From JACVRW01 sp963813495 (GTDB taxonomy: Bacteria > Actinomycetota > Thermoleophilia > Solirubrobacterales > Thermoleophilaceae): a DNA stretch of 64,000 nt. Position numbers and translations under genes: made by a program. Numbering within the stretch: the stretch's first letter is position 1; each line of letters begins with the position of its first letter. The stretch covers positions 248,001-312,000 of the forward strand of contig CAWEZC010000001.1 of assembly GCA_963813495.1 (NCBI GenBank), read 5' to 3'. This document shows, piece after piece, positions 34,004 through 43,237 of this stretch. The notes beneath the pieces were generated by a model that saw only the letters and a program-made list of their open reading frames with translations, had not been told where the DNA came from and did no database searches.

Positions 34004-34388
34004 GAGCTACCCCGAGGATCTGAAGTACCACCCCGAGCACGACTGGGCCCGCATCGAGGGCGAGACGGCGACCTTCGGGGTCACCTGGTACGCCCAGGAC
34101 GCGCTCGGCGAGGTCGTGTTCTTCGACCCCCCGGACGTGGGCGCTTCGGTGGTGAAGGACGAAACCTACGCCGAGGTGGAGTCGGTCAAGGCGGTGTCGG
34201 ACGTCTTCGCTCCGCTGTCGGGTGAGATCGTGGAGGTCAACGAGACGCTGGGCGAGAGTCCCGAGCGCATCAACGCCGATCCCTACGGCGAGGGCTGGAT
34301 GGTCAAGGTCAGGCTGTCCGACCCCTCGGAGCTCGACCAACTGCTGGACGTCAACGCCTACCGCGAGTTGCTCCAGACGGGTAGCTAG
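33996..34388 (+). CDS. gcvH: Glycine cleavage system H protein
   Basis: A lipoyl carrier of 130 residues. LKYHPEHDWARIEG is the N-terminal signature and VESVKAVSDVFAPLSGEI contains the lipoylated lysine (in ESVKA). It shuttles the aminomethyl intermediate between P, T and L proteins. The GTG at 33996 has AAAGGA upstream inside gcvT. The L protein (dihydrolipoamide dehydrogenase) is not in this operon and must be shared from elsewhere. Confidence 0.95.
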   Translation: MPESYPEDLKYHPEHDWARIEGETATFGVTWYAQDALGEVVFFDPPDVGASVVKDETYAEVESVKAVSDVFAPLSGEIVEVNETLGESPERINADPYGEGWMVKVRLSDPSELDQLLDVNAYRELLQTGS

Positions 34389-34405
34389 CTTCGTAGACGA
34401 GTCAG

Positions 34406-35752
34406 ATGAGCCGCTATACGGGAGTCACCGACGAGGACCTGCGCGAGATGCTTGCGGCTATCGGGGTCAGCTCGCTCGAGGAGCTGTTCGCCGATATTCC
34501 GGACTCCGTGCGCCTGGGCCGCGAGATCGACCTTCCCGCCGGCCGCTCGGAGCAGGAGGTGCACGACCATCTGGCGAGCTTGGCGGCACGCAACCGCCAT
34601 GCCGACGCCGAGGTCAGCTTCCTGGGCGCCGGGATGTACGACCACTACGTGCCCTCCCTGATCGACACCCTGATCGGGCGCTCCGAGTTCCTGACTCCCT
34701 ACACGCCCTATCAGCCCGAGGTCTCCCAGGGCGGCCTGCAGGTGATGTTCGAGTACCAGACGGCGATCTCCGAGCTGACGGGCCTGCCGGTGTCGAACGC
34801 GTCCGTCTACGAGGGCCCGAGCGCCGTGGCCGCGGCGGGCTACCTGGCGAAGCTCGAGACCAAGCGTGCCCGACTGGTGGTCTCGCGCGGCCTGCATCCG
34901 CATTCGCGTGCCGCCCTTCGCACCCATGCGGCCGGCTACGGCATGGAAGTGGTCGAAGTACCCCTTGACGGCGACGGCGCTACCGATCGGGAGGCGCTCG
35001 CCGGAGCCGTGGACGACGACACCGCCGCCGTGTTCGTGCAGCAACCCAACTTCCTGGGCACTGTCGAGGAGCTGGGCGCGCTGACCGAGGCGGGCAAGAC
35101 CACCGGCGCCGTCTTCGTCTGTGCCGCGGATCCGCTCCCGCTCGGCATCCTCAAGCCGCCCGGCGAGCTCGGCGTGGACATCTGTGTAGGCGAAGGTCAG
35201 TCGCTGGGCAACCGGCTCGACTTCGGCGGTCCGTCGTTCGGCTTCTTCGCCGCGGCCGAGCGCTTCCTGCGCAAGATGCCCGGGCGCATCGCGGGCGCCA
35301 CGCGCGACGCCGACGGCCGGCGGGGCTTCGTCCTCACCCTGCAGACGCGAGAGCAGCACATCCGGCGCGAGAAGGCCACCCACAACATCTGCACCGCCCA
35401 GGCGCTCAACGCGCTCGCCGGCGTGATCTACCTGTCCTGGCTGGGCAAGCGCGGACTGGTGGAGCTGGGCGAGCTGATGCTGCGCCGCACCCATTACGCC
35501 CGCGAGACGCTCGGTCTGGAGGCGATCAACCCCGGTCCCGTGGTGCGCGAGTTCGCCGTGCGCGCGCCCGACCTCGATGGGGTGTTCAAGCGTGCCCGCA
35601 CGCAGGGCATCAACCCCGGCTACCGGCTCGGACGCGACTATCCCGAGTACGAGGACGGCCTGCTGGTGGCCATCACCGAGCGCCGCACCAAGGAGCAGAT
35701 CGACCGGCTCGCGGCGGTGGTCACGGGGACGCGCAGCGGAGTGGCGGCATGA
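34406..35752 (+). CDS. gcvPA: Glycine dehydrogenase (P protein) subunit 1
   Basis: The N-terminal half of the split P protein, 448 residues. RYTGVTDEDLREML is the family start, FLGAGMYDHYVPS and TPYTPYQPEVSQG are conserved, and it lacks the PLP lysine, which belongs to subunit 2. The two subunits form the glycine decarboxylase heterotetramer. The stop overlaps gcvPB as ATGA, giving equal expression. Confidence 0.95.
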   Translation: MSRYTGVTDEDLREMLAAIGVSSLEELFADIPDSVRLGREIDLPAGRSEQEVHDHLASLAARNRHADAEVSFLGAGMYDHYVPSLIDTLIGRSEFLTPYTPYQPEVSQGGLQVMFEYQTAISELTGLPVSNASVYEGPSAVAAAGYLAKLETKRARLVVSRGLHPHSRAALRTHAAGYGMEVVEVPLDGDGATDREALAGAVDDDTAAVFVQQPNFLGTVEELGALTEAGKTTGAVFVCAADPLPLGILKPPGELGVDICVGEGQSLGNRLDFGGPSFGFFAAAERFLRKMPGRIAGATRDADGRRGFVLTLQTREQHIRREKATHNICTAQALNALAGVIYLSWLGKRGLVELGELMLRRTHYARETLGLEAINPGPVVREFAVRAPDLDGVFKRARTQGINPGYRLGRDYPEYEDGLLVAITERRTKEQIDRLAAVVTGTRSGVAA

Positions 35753-37311
35753 GCGACGACACGCCCACGATCTTCGAGCGCTCGCATGCGGGGCGCCGTG
35801 CCTTCGTGGCTCCAACGCCGGGCGACGAGGTGCCCGAGCCGGCCGTCGAGGACCTGCTGCCCGCGGACGCCATTCGCGAGCGGCCGGCCGAGCTGCCGGA
35901 GGTCTCCGAGCCCGAGCTGGTGCGTCACTACACCACCCTGTCGTCGAAGAACTTCCACCTCGACGAGGGCTTCTATCCGCTCGGCTCGTGCACGATGAAG
36001 CACAATCCCAAGCTGCACGAGCGCGTGGCCGCCCTGCCCGGCCACGCGCGCCTGCATCCGCTGCAGGACCCCGAGTACGCACAGGGAGCGCTCGATCTGA
36101 TGTGGCGGCTGCAGGGAGCGCTCTCGGAGATCGCCGGCCTGCCGCACGTTTCGCTGCAACCGAGCGCCGGATCGCACGGGGAGCTCGCGGGGCTGCTGCT
36201 CACCCGCGCCTACCACGAGGATCGCGATGAGAGCCGTCGCAAGGTGCTGACGCCCGACACCGCTCACGGCACCAACCCCGCCACCGTCACGATGGCGGGC
36301 TACGAGGTGGTCAAGGTCGGCACGGCGCCCGACGGCGGCGTCGATCTCGACGACCTTCGCGCCAAGGCCGACGACGACGTCGCCTGCCTCATGCTCACCA
36401 ATCCCAACACCCTGGGTCTCTTTGACACCAACATCGAGGAGATCTCGCAGATCGTGCACGACGTCGGGGCCACGCTCTACTACGACGGCGCCAACCTCAA
36501 CGCGGTGATGGGCATCGCCCGGCCAGGCGACATGGGCTTCGACATCGTCCACTTCAACCTGCACAAGACGTTCACCCAGCCGCACGGCGGCGGCGGCCCG
36601 GGTGCCGGGCCGATCGCCTGTTCGGACCGCATCGAGCCCTTCCTGCCCGTGCCGCAGGTCGTGCGCGCCGGGTCCGCGGGCAACGGCTCCGAGCCGCACT
36701 TCGACTTCGACTTCGACCGGCCCAAGTCGATCGGCAAGCTGCGCGGCTTCCAGGGCAACTTCGGTGTGTTCGTTCGCACCTATGCCTACATCTGCTCGCT
36801 GGGCGGCGACGGGCTCAAGGACGCATCGCAGACCGCGGTGCTGAACGCCAACTACCTCAAGGCGCTGCTGGCTCAGGACGGCATAGGCGAGTACCTGCCG
36901 ATCGCCTTCGACCGTCTCTGCATGCACGAGTTCGTGGTCTCCGGGCGCGGCGCCAAGGAGCGGCTCGGCGTGAAGACGCTCGACCTGGCCAAGCGGATGC
37001 TCGACTTCGGCGTGCATCCGCCCACGGTCTACTTCCCACTCCTGGTCGACGAGGCGCTCATGATCGAGCCCACCGAGACCGAGACGAAGGAACGGCTCGA
37101 CCACTTCGCCTCGGTGGTCCGCGAGATCCTCGAGGAAGCGGCCGAGGATCCGGAGATAGCACGCACGGCACCGCACACGACGCCGGTGCGCCGGCTCGAC
37201 GAGGCCGGCGCGGCCAAGCGCCCGGTGGTGCGCTGGCGCGCCGACGCCGAGAACCCGGGCGAGCCCGAGCGGGCTCAGGACGCGGCGGCGAGCGGCACGG
37301 GAGCGATGTAG
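35749..37311 (+). CDS. gcvPB: Glycine dehydrogenase (P protein) subunit 2
   Basis: The PLP-binding half of the split P protein, 520 residues. LGSCTMKHNPK, PSAGSHGELAG and HFNLHKTFTQPHGGGGPG are diagnostic; the lysine of LHKTF forms the Schiff base. It decarboxylates glycine and loads H protein. The C-terminus is extended by an acidic, Ala-rich tail. It closes the gcv operon; the next gene has its own promoter-like hexamer. Confidence 0.95.
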   Translation: MSDDTPTIFERSHAGRRAFVAPTPGDEVPEPAVEDLLPADAIRERPAELPEVSEPELVRHYTTLSSKNFHLDEGFYPLGSCTMKHNPKLHERVAALPGHARLHPLQDPEYAQGALDLMWRLQGALSEIAGLPHVSLQPSAGSHGELAGLLLTRAYHEDRDESRRKVLTPDTAHGTNPATVTMAGYEVVKVGTAPDGGVDLDDLRAKADDDVACLMLTNPNTLGLFDTNIEEISQIVHDVGATLYYDGANLNAVMGIARPGDMGFDIVHFNLHKTFTQPHGGGGPGAGPIACSDRIEPFLPVPQVVRAGSAGNGSEPHFDFDFDRPKSIGKLRGFQGNFGVFVRTYAYICSLGGDGLKDASQTAVLNANYLKALLAQDGIGEYLPIAFDRLCMHEFVVSGRGAKERLGVKTLDLAKRMLDFGVHPPTVYFPLLVDEALMIEPTETETKERLDHFASVVREILEEAAEDPEIARTAPHTTPVRRLDEAGAAKRPVVRWRADAENPGEPERAQDAAASGTGAM

Positions 37312-37331
37312 GCCTCAGGCCGGCCCCGGCC

Positions 37332-37337
37332 TAGACT
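37332..37337 (+). promoter_or_regulatory. Putative -10 element (TAGACT)
   Basis: TAGACT ends eight bases before the ATG at 37346, with no Shine-Dalgarno sequence. The identical hexamer precedes trpS. Consistent with a leaderless transcript. Confidence 0.45.
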
Positions 37338-37345
37338 CGAGCGTC

Positions 37346-38419
37346 ATGAACATGGACTCCGATGCCATCTCGGCCGAAGGCATCACCGACGCAGAGCTGC
37401 GGCTTGCCGCCCGCAATCACGGTCTTCCGCTGGAGGCCGTTCGCTACCCGATCACCCCGGTCGGCCTCCACTACCTCCTGATTCACTTCGACATCCCCGC
37501 GGTCCAGCGGGAGGGCTACCGGCTCGAGGTCGGGGGAGCGGTCGAGCGGCCGCTGTCGCTCTCGCTCGACGACTTGCGCGGGCGCGAGCAGGTGACGGTG
37601 CCGGTGACCTTCGAGTGTGCCGGCAACGGGCGGGCGCTGCTCGAGCCTCGTCCCGTCAGCCAACCCTGGTTGACCGAGGCGGTGGGCACCGCGGAGTGGC
37701 GCGGCACCCGGCTGGCGCCATTGCTGGAGGAGGCCGGCGTGAAGGCGGGCGCGGTCGAGGTGCTGTTCACCGGATTGGATCGCGGGCTGGACGGCGGCGA
37801 GCTCCAGGCCTACGAGCGCTCGCTGCCTCTGGATGAGGCGCGCGAGGCGCTGCTGGCCTACGACATGAACGGCGGGCCGCTGCCGGCGCAGCACGGCTTC
37901 CCGCTGCGCGTGGTGGTCCCGGGCTGGTACGGGATGACCAACGTCAAGTGGCTCGCCGCAATCACCCTCCTGGAGCAGCCCTTCGAGGGGTACCAGAACG
38001 CGGTCGCCTACCGCATGTACGACGACGACGGCACACCGGGCGAGCCCGTTACGCGCATGCTGCCGCGCTCGCTCACCGTGCCTCCCGGCGTGCCGGACTT
38101 CATGTCGCGCGACCGTCATCTGGAGCCCGGTCTGGTCGACCTCAGCGGGCGCGCCTGGTCGGGCCTGGGCTCGGTCGAGCGGGTCGAGGTGTCGACCGAC
38201 GGGGGTGCGAGCTTCGCCGACGCCGACCTCGCGCCGCCCATGGGGGAGGCCGCCTGGCGCGGCTGGAGCCTCGCCTGGGAGGCCGAGCCGGGCGAGCACC
38301 TGATCGCCTCGCGGGCCACGGACTCCGCCGGCAACACGCAGCCGCTCGAGCCGCTCTGGAACCTCAAGGGCTACTGCAACAACGCGGTGGAGCAGATCCG
38401 GGTGGTGGTCGGGCCCTAG
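37346..38419 (+). CDS. Sulfite oxidase-family molybdopterin oxidoreductase
   Basis: A protein of 357 residues with the oxidoreductase molybdopterin-binding domain (about 45-225), in which FECAGNGR carries the cysteine that ligates molybdenum, followed by a Mo-co dimerisation/Ig-like domain (about 245-355, WSGLGSVERVEVSTDGG). Heme and transmembrane segments are missing. No Tat signal is seen, so it appears cytoplasmic, unlike many relatives. It may oxidise sulfite or another small substrate; the electron acceptor is unknown. Confidence 0.88.
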   Translation: MNMDSDAISAEGITDAELRLAARNHGLPLEAVRYPITPVGLHYLLIHFDIPAVQREGYRLEVGGAVERPLSLSLDDLRGREQVTVPVTFECAGNGRALLEPRPVSQPWLTEAVGTAEWRGTRLAPLLEEAGVKAGAVEVLFTGLDRGLDGGELQAYERSLPLDEAREALLAYDMNGGPLPAQHGFPLRVVVPGWYGMTNVKWLAAITLLEQPFEGYQNAVAYRMYDDDGTPGEPVTRMLPRSLTVPPGVPDFMSRDRHLEPGLVDLSGRAWSGLGSVERVEVSTDGGASFADADLAPPMGEAAWRGWSLAWEAEPGEHLIASRATDSAGNTQPLEPLWNLKGYCNNAVEQIRVVVGP

Positions 38420-38432
38420 AGCGCCCAGCCCC

Positions 38433-38438
38433 TAGACT
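38433..38438 (+). promoter_or_regulatory. Putative -10 element (TAGACT), trpS
   Basis: TAGACT ends ten bases before the trpS ATG at 38449. No Shine-Dalgarno sequence and no T-box leader are present. Confidence 0.4.
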
Positions 38439-38448
38439 GCCCGCCCCG

Positions 38449-39438
38449 ATGCGCATCTTCAGCGGCATCCAGCCCACGGGCCGCAAGCACGTGGGCAACT
38501 ACATCGGCGCGATCCGCGCCTACGTGGAGGGGCAGGAGCGCGGCGATCCCGCGATCTACTGCATCGTCGACCTGCACGCCACGAGCGTGTCCTACGACCC
38601 CGAGGCCCTGCCCGGCTACGTGCTCGACACGGCCGCCGTGCTGATCGCCTCGGGGCTGGACCCCGAGCGCTGCATCCTCTTTCGGCAGTCCGACGTGAAG
38701 GAGCACACCGAGCTGTGCTGGCTGCTGAGCTCGGTTACCGCCTACGGCGACCTTCAGCGCATGCACCAGTTCAAGGACAAGTCCGAGCGCGAACAGGAGC
38801 TGGTGCGGACGAGCCTGTTTCTCTACCCGGTGCTCCAGGCGGCGGACATCCTGCTCTACCGCACTGACGAGGTACCGGTGGGAGACGACCAGCGCCAGCA
38901 CGTCGAGCTCGCTCGCGAGATCGCGCGGCGCTTCAACGCCACCTACGGCGAGGTGCTCGTCGAGCCCGCCCACGTGATCCCGGAGATCGGGGCGCGGATC
39001 ATGGACCTCCAGGATCCGGGCGCGAAGATGTCGACCAGCTTCGGCAGCGACTCCGGGCTGATCTACATCGACGACCAGCCGAACGACATCCGCCGCAAGC
39101 TCAAGCGGGCGCAGACGGATTCCGGAAGCGAGATCCTGCGAGGGGCCGACAAGGCGGGCGTCACGAACCTGATCGAGATGCTGGCCGTGGCCCGCGGAGT
39201 GGCTCCGGAGGAGATCGAGCGCGAGTTCGAGGGTCAGGGCTACGGCGCCTTCAAGCAGGCGGTGGGTGAGGGCGTGGTGGAGATGCTCGCCCCCGTGCGC
39301 GAGCGCTACGAGCAGCTGCGCGCCGACGAGGATGCTCTCGAGACGACGCTCGCCCAGGGCGCCGAACGCGCGCGGGCCATCGCCACGGAGACGATGAAGG
39401 ACGTCCGCCGTGTGATGGGAATCGGCCCGAGGGTCTAA
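38449..39438 (+). CDS. trpS: Tryptophanyl-tRNA synthetase
   Basis: A class I aminoacyl-tRNA synthetase of 329 residues. GIQPTGRKHVGNYIGA contains the HIGH-equivalent (H-V-G-N) and GAKMSTS the KMSKS-equivalent. DLHATSV and VGDDQRQHVELAREI are TrpRS signatures. It charges tRNA-Trp. The ATG at 38449 fits the family N-terminus MRIFSGIQPTG. The size is that of standard bacterial TrpRS. Confidence 0.96.
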   Translation: MRIFSGIQPTGRKHVGNYIGAIRAYVEGQERGDPAIYCIVDLHATSVSYDPEALPGYVLDTAAVLIASGLDPERCILFRQSDVKEHTELCWLLSSVTAYGDLQRMHQFKDKSEREQELVRTSLFLYPVLQAADILLYRTDEVPVGDDQRQHVELAREIARRFNATYGEVLVEPAHVIPEIGARIMDLQDPGAKMSTSFGSDSGLIYIDDQPNDIRRKLKRAQTDSGSEILRGADKAGVTNLIEMLAVARGVAPEEIEREFEGQGYGAFKQAVGEGVVEMLAPVRERYEQLRADEDALETTLAQGAERARAIATETMKDVRRVMGIGPRV

Positions 39439-39470
39439 AGCCAGGACTTGTAACGCCGATCACAAGGACC

Positions 39471-39578
39471 ATGAAGGCGCTCGATCGGCCTCTCGCCCGT
39501 CCGCTGCTCGTGGTCCTGGTGGCCGCCCTTCTCTGGACTCTCTGGATCGCCGACGTAGGCGTCGGGCCTCCGCTCTAG
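39471..39578 (+). CDS. Possible 35-residue single-helix membrane peptide
   Basis: An ATG frame of 35 codons encodes a basic start (MKALDRPLARP), one hydrophobic helix (about residues 12-26) and a short tail. AAGGA lies just upstream, close to the ATG. Its stop lies inside the TAGTCT hexamer proposed for scpA. It is short enough to have arisen by chance, but the composition is that of a small membrane protein. Confidence 0.35.
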   Translation: MKALDRPLARPLLVVLVAALLWTLWIADVGVGPPL

Positions 39579-39581
39579 TCT
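39576..39581 (+). promoter_or_regulatory. Putative -10 element (TAGTCT), scpA
   Basis: TAGTCT ends seven bases before the scpA ATG at 39589, with no Shine-Dalgarno sequence; consistent with a leaderless message. Confidence 0.4.
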
Positions 39582-39588
39582 GTCCGCG

Positions 39589-40326
39589 ATGCCGATCGCC
39601 GCGCTCGATCTCGATCTCGAGGTCTTCAACGGCCCGTTCGACCTGCTGCTCACCTTGGTGCTCAAGGAGGAGATCGACCTACTCGAGGTCGACCTCGCCG
39701 AGGTGGTGCTGGCCTACGTGGAGCACCTCGAGCGCTCGGGCGAGCTGGATCTCGAGGCCGCCACCGAGTTCCTGGTCCTGATCGCCGCGCTGCTGGAGCT
39801 CAAGTCGCGGCTCATGCTCCCCACCGACGAGGAGGACGGGCTCGACCTGGAGCCGCAGGAGGCGGCCGAGGAGCTGCTGGCGCGGATGCTGGAGTATCAC
39901 CGCTACCGCGAGGCCGCCCGCCACCTGCACGAGCGCCTGGCCGAGGAGCACGGCTATCGCTATCGGTCGGCACCACTGCCGCCGGCGCTGCGGCGGGTCT
40001 CGATCGAGGTGGCCGAAGCGGCGTACGACCCCGCCCGGCTGGCCGAGGCCATCGGCGAGCTGCTGCGCGTGCCCGAACCGCTCGACCTGCGCCACGTGCG
40101 TCGGCCGGCGGTCTCGGTCGAGCAGCGCCTGCGCCACCTGCGCGACCTGCTCGCCAGCCGCTCGCACTTCTCCTTCGACGAGGCCGTCGAGGGGGCCGAC
40201 CGCCTCACCGAGGCGGTCACGCTGTTCGCCCTGCTCGAGCTCTACAAGGCCGGCGAGGCGCGCTGGGAGCAGGAGATCCCGTTCGGGCCGATCACGGTCA
40301 GCGCGCGCACCGGGACGGCCTCATGA
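39589..40326 (+). CDS. scpA: Segregation and condensation protein A
   Basis: The kleisin subunit of the bacterial SMC condensin, 245 residues. FNGPFDLLLTLVLKEEIDL is the N-terminal signature (SMC-neck-binding helices), and the C-terminal winged helix has FALLELYKAGEARWEQE. It bridges the SMC dimer and recruits ScpB for chromosome organisation. It overlaps scpB as ATGA. Confidence 0.94.
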   Translation: MPIAALDLDLEVFNGPFDLLLTLVLKEEIDLLEVDLAEVVLAYVEHLERSGELDLEAATEFLVLIAALLELKSRLMLPTDEEDGLDLEPQEAAEELLARMLEYHRYREAARHLHERLAEEHGYRYRSAPLPPALRRVSIEVAEAAYDPARLAEAIGELLRVPEPLDLRHVRRPAVSVEQRLRHLRDLLASRSHFSFDEAVEGADRLTEAVTLFALLELYKAGEARWEQEIPFGPITVSARTGTAS

Positions 40327-40919
40327 CCCGCGATGTCGGCATGCAGGAGCTGGCGCGCATCGTCGAGGCGCTGCTGTTTCTGTCGCCCGAGCCGGTGGCC
40401 GTCGAGCGCCTCGCCGACGCCTGCGAGGTGTCCGAGGGCGAGGTGGTGGAGGCGCTCGCGCGGCTGCGCGAGCACTACGCCGAGGGCTTTCGCGGAGTGG
40501 TGCTGCGCGAGGTGGGCGGAGGCTTCGCGCTGGCCACCGACCCGGTGGCCGAGCGTGCGGCGCGCCGGCTGCTGGCCAAGCCGCGCACCCCGCCGCTGAC
40601 CCAGGCGCAGGCCGAGTGCCTCGCGATCATCGCCTACCTGCAGCCGGTATCGCGGCCGGAGGTGGCCCGCATCCGAGGCGTGGCCTCCGAATCCGCGGTG
40701 GGCACGCTGCTCGAGCGCGGGCTGATCGAGGAGTCCGGGCGCTCGCGGTTCGGCGCCGTGATCTACCGCACCACCGAGCTCTTTCAGAAGCTGTTCGGCC
40801 TCAGCGGCCTCGATGCACTGCCCGACCCCGCGCACTTCGACCCGAGCCCCGAGGACGAGGGCGAGTTGCGCGAGCGGCTCACGCGGGCGGGGGAGCAGCG
40901 GGCCCAGGCCACTCCCTGA
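40323..40919 (+). CDS. scpB: Segregation and condensation protein B
   Basis: A protein of 198 residues with two winged-helix domains. ARIVEALLFLSPEPV is the N-terminal signature and LTQAQAECLAIIAYLQPVSR with EIRG-like ARIRGV follows. ScpB dimers bind ScpA in the condensin complex. In many actinobacteria rluB follows directly; here a transporter, a remnant and rlmN come between. Confidence 0.94.
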   Translation: MTRDVGMQELARIVEALLFLSPEPVAVERLADACEVSEGEVVEALARLREHYAEGFRGVVLREVGGGFALATDPVAERAARRLLAKPRTPPLTQAQAECLAIIAYLQPVSRPEVARIRGVASESAVGTLLERGLIEESGRSRFGAVIYRTTELFQKLFGLSGLDALPDPAHFDPSPEDEGELRERLTRAGEQRAQATP

Positions 40920-40943
40920 CACATCTGCGACCCTCGGGCGCGG

Positions 40944-41852
40944 ATGTCGCGCCGCGCCTGGACGATGCTCCTCCTGGTCTCCGCCTTCTGGGGGTCGTCG
41001 TACATGTTCATAAAGATCGCCTTGGACGACGGAGTGGAGCCCGGGGTGATCGTGTTCACTCGGGTGGCTCTGGCGGCGCTCGTGCTCGTGCCCTTCGCCC
41101 TGCGGCGGGGAGCGCTCGAGGCGCTGCGCCCGAAGCTCGGACTGGTCGCGCTGCTGGGCCTGATCCAGGTGGTCGGTCCCTTCCTGCTGATCACCTTCGG
41201 CGAGCGCGAGATCTCGTCGTCGCTCACCGGCATCCTCGTGGCGACCGTGCCCCTCTTCACCTTCCTCCTGGCGTTCGCGCTCGAGGGTGAGGAGCGCGCA
41301 GGCGCGCTGAGCCTCGTCGGGGTGGGCGTCGGCCTGGTGGGCGTCGCCCTGTTGCTGGGCCTCGACGCGGGCGGTGGGCTCGCGGCCCTGCTGGGCGGGC
41401 TGATGGTGGTGGCGGCGAGCTTCGGCTACGGGCTCGGCGCCTGGTTCCTCAAGCGCAACTTCGGCGGCGTTCCGCCCACCGGCGTGCTCGCCGGCACCAT
41501 GACCACGGCCTCGCTGGTCACCCTGCCCCTGGCGCTCGTGCAGGCCCCTGACGGGCTGCCCGGCTCGGGTGCGATCGCGTCGCTCGCGGTGCTCGGGTTC
41601 GTGTGCACCGCGCTCACCTTCCTGCTCTTCTACTCGCTGGTCGGAAGCGAGGGACCGGCGCGCTCGTCGCTCGTCGGCTACATCGCTCCGGCCTTCTCGG
41701 TGGCCTATGGGGTGTCGCTACTCGGAGAGCCCTTCAGCGTCGCCACGGCGGCCGGGCTCCTGCTGATCGTGGCGGGCTCATGGCTGGCCGCGGAGGGCCG
41801 CCTGCCCTGGAGGTCCGCTCGAACCCCGGCGATGAGCTCCGCGCCGCCATGA
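40944..41852 (+). CDS. EamA/DMT-family transporter
   Basis: A membrane protein of 302 residues with two repeated EamA domains of five helices each. FWGSSYMFIKIAL is the typical first helix, and the second repeat ends PAFSVAYGVSLLGEPF, the conserved signature before the last helix. It probably exports amino acids or other metabolites; the substrate is unknown. It starts 24 bases after scpB. Confidence 0.88.
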   Translation: MSRRAWTMLLLVSAFWGSSYMFIKIALDDGVEPGVIVFTRVALAALVLVPFALRRGALEALRPKLGLVALLGLIQVVGPFLLITFGEREISSSLTGILVATVPLFTFLLAFALEGEERAGALSLVGVGVGLVGVALLLGLDAGGGLAALLGGLMVVAASFGYGLGAWFLKRNFGGVPPTGVLAGTMTTASLVTLPLALVQAPDGLPGSGAIASLAVLGFVCTALTFLLFYSLVGSEGPARSSLVGYIAPAFSVAYGVSLLGEPFSVATAAGLLLIVAGSWLAAEGRLPWRSARTPAMSSAPP

Positions 41853-41983
41853 TGTCTTTACTCCCATGAGCCCCGTGACCAGTCAGATCCCGATCTCGCT
41901 CGACGGCTCGTCGCCGGGCTCAACCAGAGCAAGGACGACCCCATCGGCGTAGGAGGCATGCGCCTCCGCTATCGCGTCGGGCG

Positions 41984-42226
41984 TTGAGCGACGCGTTCGC
42001 CGGGCTCGGCGCGGCGGCTCAGCGGTACCACGACCTGCGCGCTCATCCGCACGCGACGATCGTCTTCGAGGGCAGCAGCCGCGCGCTCGTGGCCCGCGAG
42101 CTGAGCGGATCTGAACGGGAGCGCAGCTATCGCCGGGCAGAGCTGATCTACCCCGGATTCACCCACTATCGGCGCTGGGCGCCGGAGCGTCAGATCCCGG
42201 TGCTCAAGCTGGAGCCCATGCGCTGA
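41984..42226 (+). pseudogene. 5'-truncated deazaflavin-dependent nitroreductase (DDN family)
   Basis: The readable frame (TTG at 41984, 80 residues) has QRYHDLRAHPHATIVFEG and YPGFTHYRRWAPERQIPVLKLEP, which match the C-terminal half of F420-dependent DDN proteins (P-x-W-Y-H-N-L-x-A-H-P in intact ones). The N-terminal F420-binding half is missing, and the 130 bases upstream (41853-41983) hold only short broken frames. It is therefore a remnant, probably non-functional. Confidence 0.6.
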
Positions 42227-42246
42227 GACGGGGATCGATCAGATGC

Positions 42247-43230
42247 TCACCTGCTCGCCGCGAGCTGTCCACAGGCGGCGTCGATGTCGCGCCCGCGAGT
42301 CAGCCTCACAGTGGTGCGCACGCCGCGCTCCTCTAGCGCCTGACGGAAGGCCGCGATCGCCTCTCGTCCCGAGCCGCCAAAGCCGGCCTCCGTGGGGTTG
42401 TAGGGGATCAGGTTGACCTTGAAGGCGCGCCGCGGCTCGAGCAGACCGGCCAGCGCAACGGCCTGGCCCACGCGGTCATTGACCCCGTCCAGCATCAGGT
42501 ACTCGACGAAAACGGGGCGCCGCCGGCGCTCGTGCCAGCGCAGGCAAGCGTCGAGCACGTCGCGCAGCGGATAGCGCTCGTTCACGGGCATCAGCTCCGA
42601 GCGCAGCGAGTCCTCGGAGGCGTGCACCGACAGGGCCAGCCGGACCGGCGGCCCCTCCTCGGTCATGCGCTCGATTCCCGGGATCCAGCCCACGGTCGAG
42701 ATGCCGGTCTTGGAGTGCGCGATTCCGAGGTCGGGCAGCCGCTCGCATGCGCCCAGCACATTGTCGAGGTTCATCAGCGGCTCGCCCATGCCCATGAACA
42801 CGGCATGATCGACAGACTCCTTGCGCCGGAAGTGAAGCGCTTGGTCGAGAATCTCGGAGGCCGTCAGGTTGCGGCCGAACCTCATTCGGCCGGTAGCGCA
42901 GAAGCTGCAGGTGAGCGGGCAGCCCGACTGGCTCGACACGCACAGCGAGCGGCGGCCGTCGCGGTAGCGCATCAGCACCGCCTCCAGCGGGCGGCCGTCG
43001 GCGGTCTCGAAGAGCGCCTTCTCGGTGCCGTCCGCGGCGAGCGCCTCGCGCACCGCCACCAGCGAGGAGAAGGGCACCTCGTCGGCCAGCTGCTCGCGCA
43101 GGCCGAGAGGGAGATTGGTCATCTCGCCGTACGAGCCCGCACCGCGCGCCGCCCACTCCCACACCTGGCGCGAGCGAAAGCCCGGCTGGCCGCACGCGGC
43201 CAGCCGTTCGTCCAGCAGCGAGAGATCCAC
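42247..43230 (-). CDS. rlmN: 23S rRNA (adenine(2503)-C2)-methyltransferase RlmN
   Basis: A radical-SAM methyltransferase of 327 residues. SQSGCPLTCSFCATG holds the CxxxCxxC iron-sulfur motif, MGMGEPLMNLDN and LSVHASEDSLRSELMPVN are family blocks, and the C-terminal RGRDIDAACGQL contains the catalytic cysteine. It methylates C2 of A2503 in 23S rRNA and can act on tRNA A37. The start is GTG at 43230, with CAGACT seven bases upstream on this strand. Confidence 0.95.
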   Translation of the reverse strand: MDLSLLDERLAACGQPGFRSRQVWEWAARGAGSYGEMTNLPLGLREQLADEVPFSSLVAVREALAADGTEKALFETADGRPLEAVLMRYRDGRRSLCVSSQSGCPLTCSFCATGRMRFGRNLTASEILDQALHFRRKESVDHAVFMGMGEPLMNLDNVLGACERLPDLGIAHSKTGISTVGWIPGIERMTEEGPPVRLALSVHASEDSLRSELMPVNERYPLRDVLDACLRWHERRRRPVFVEYLMLDGVNDRVGQAVALAGLLEPRRAFKVNLIPYNPTEAGFGGSGREAIAAFRQALEERGVRTTVRLTRGRDIDAACGQLAASR

Positions 43231-43237
43231 GCACTGA

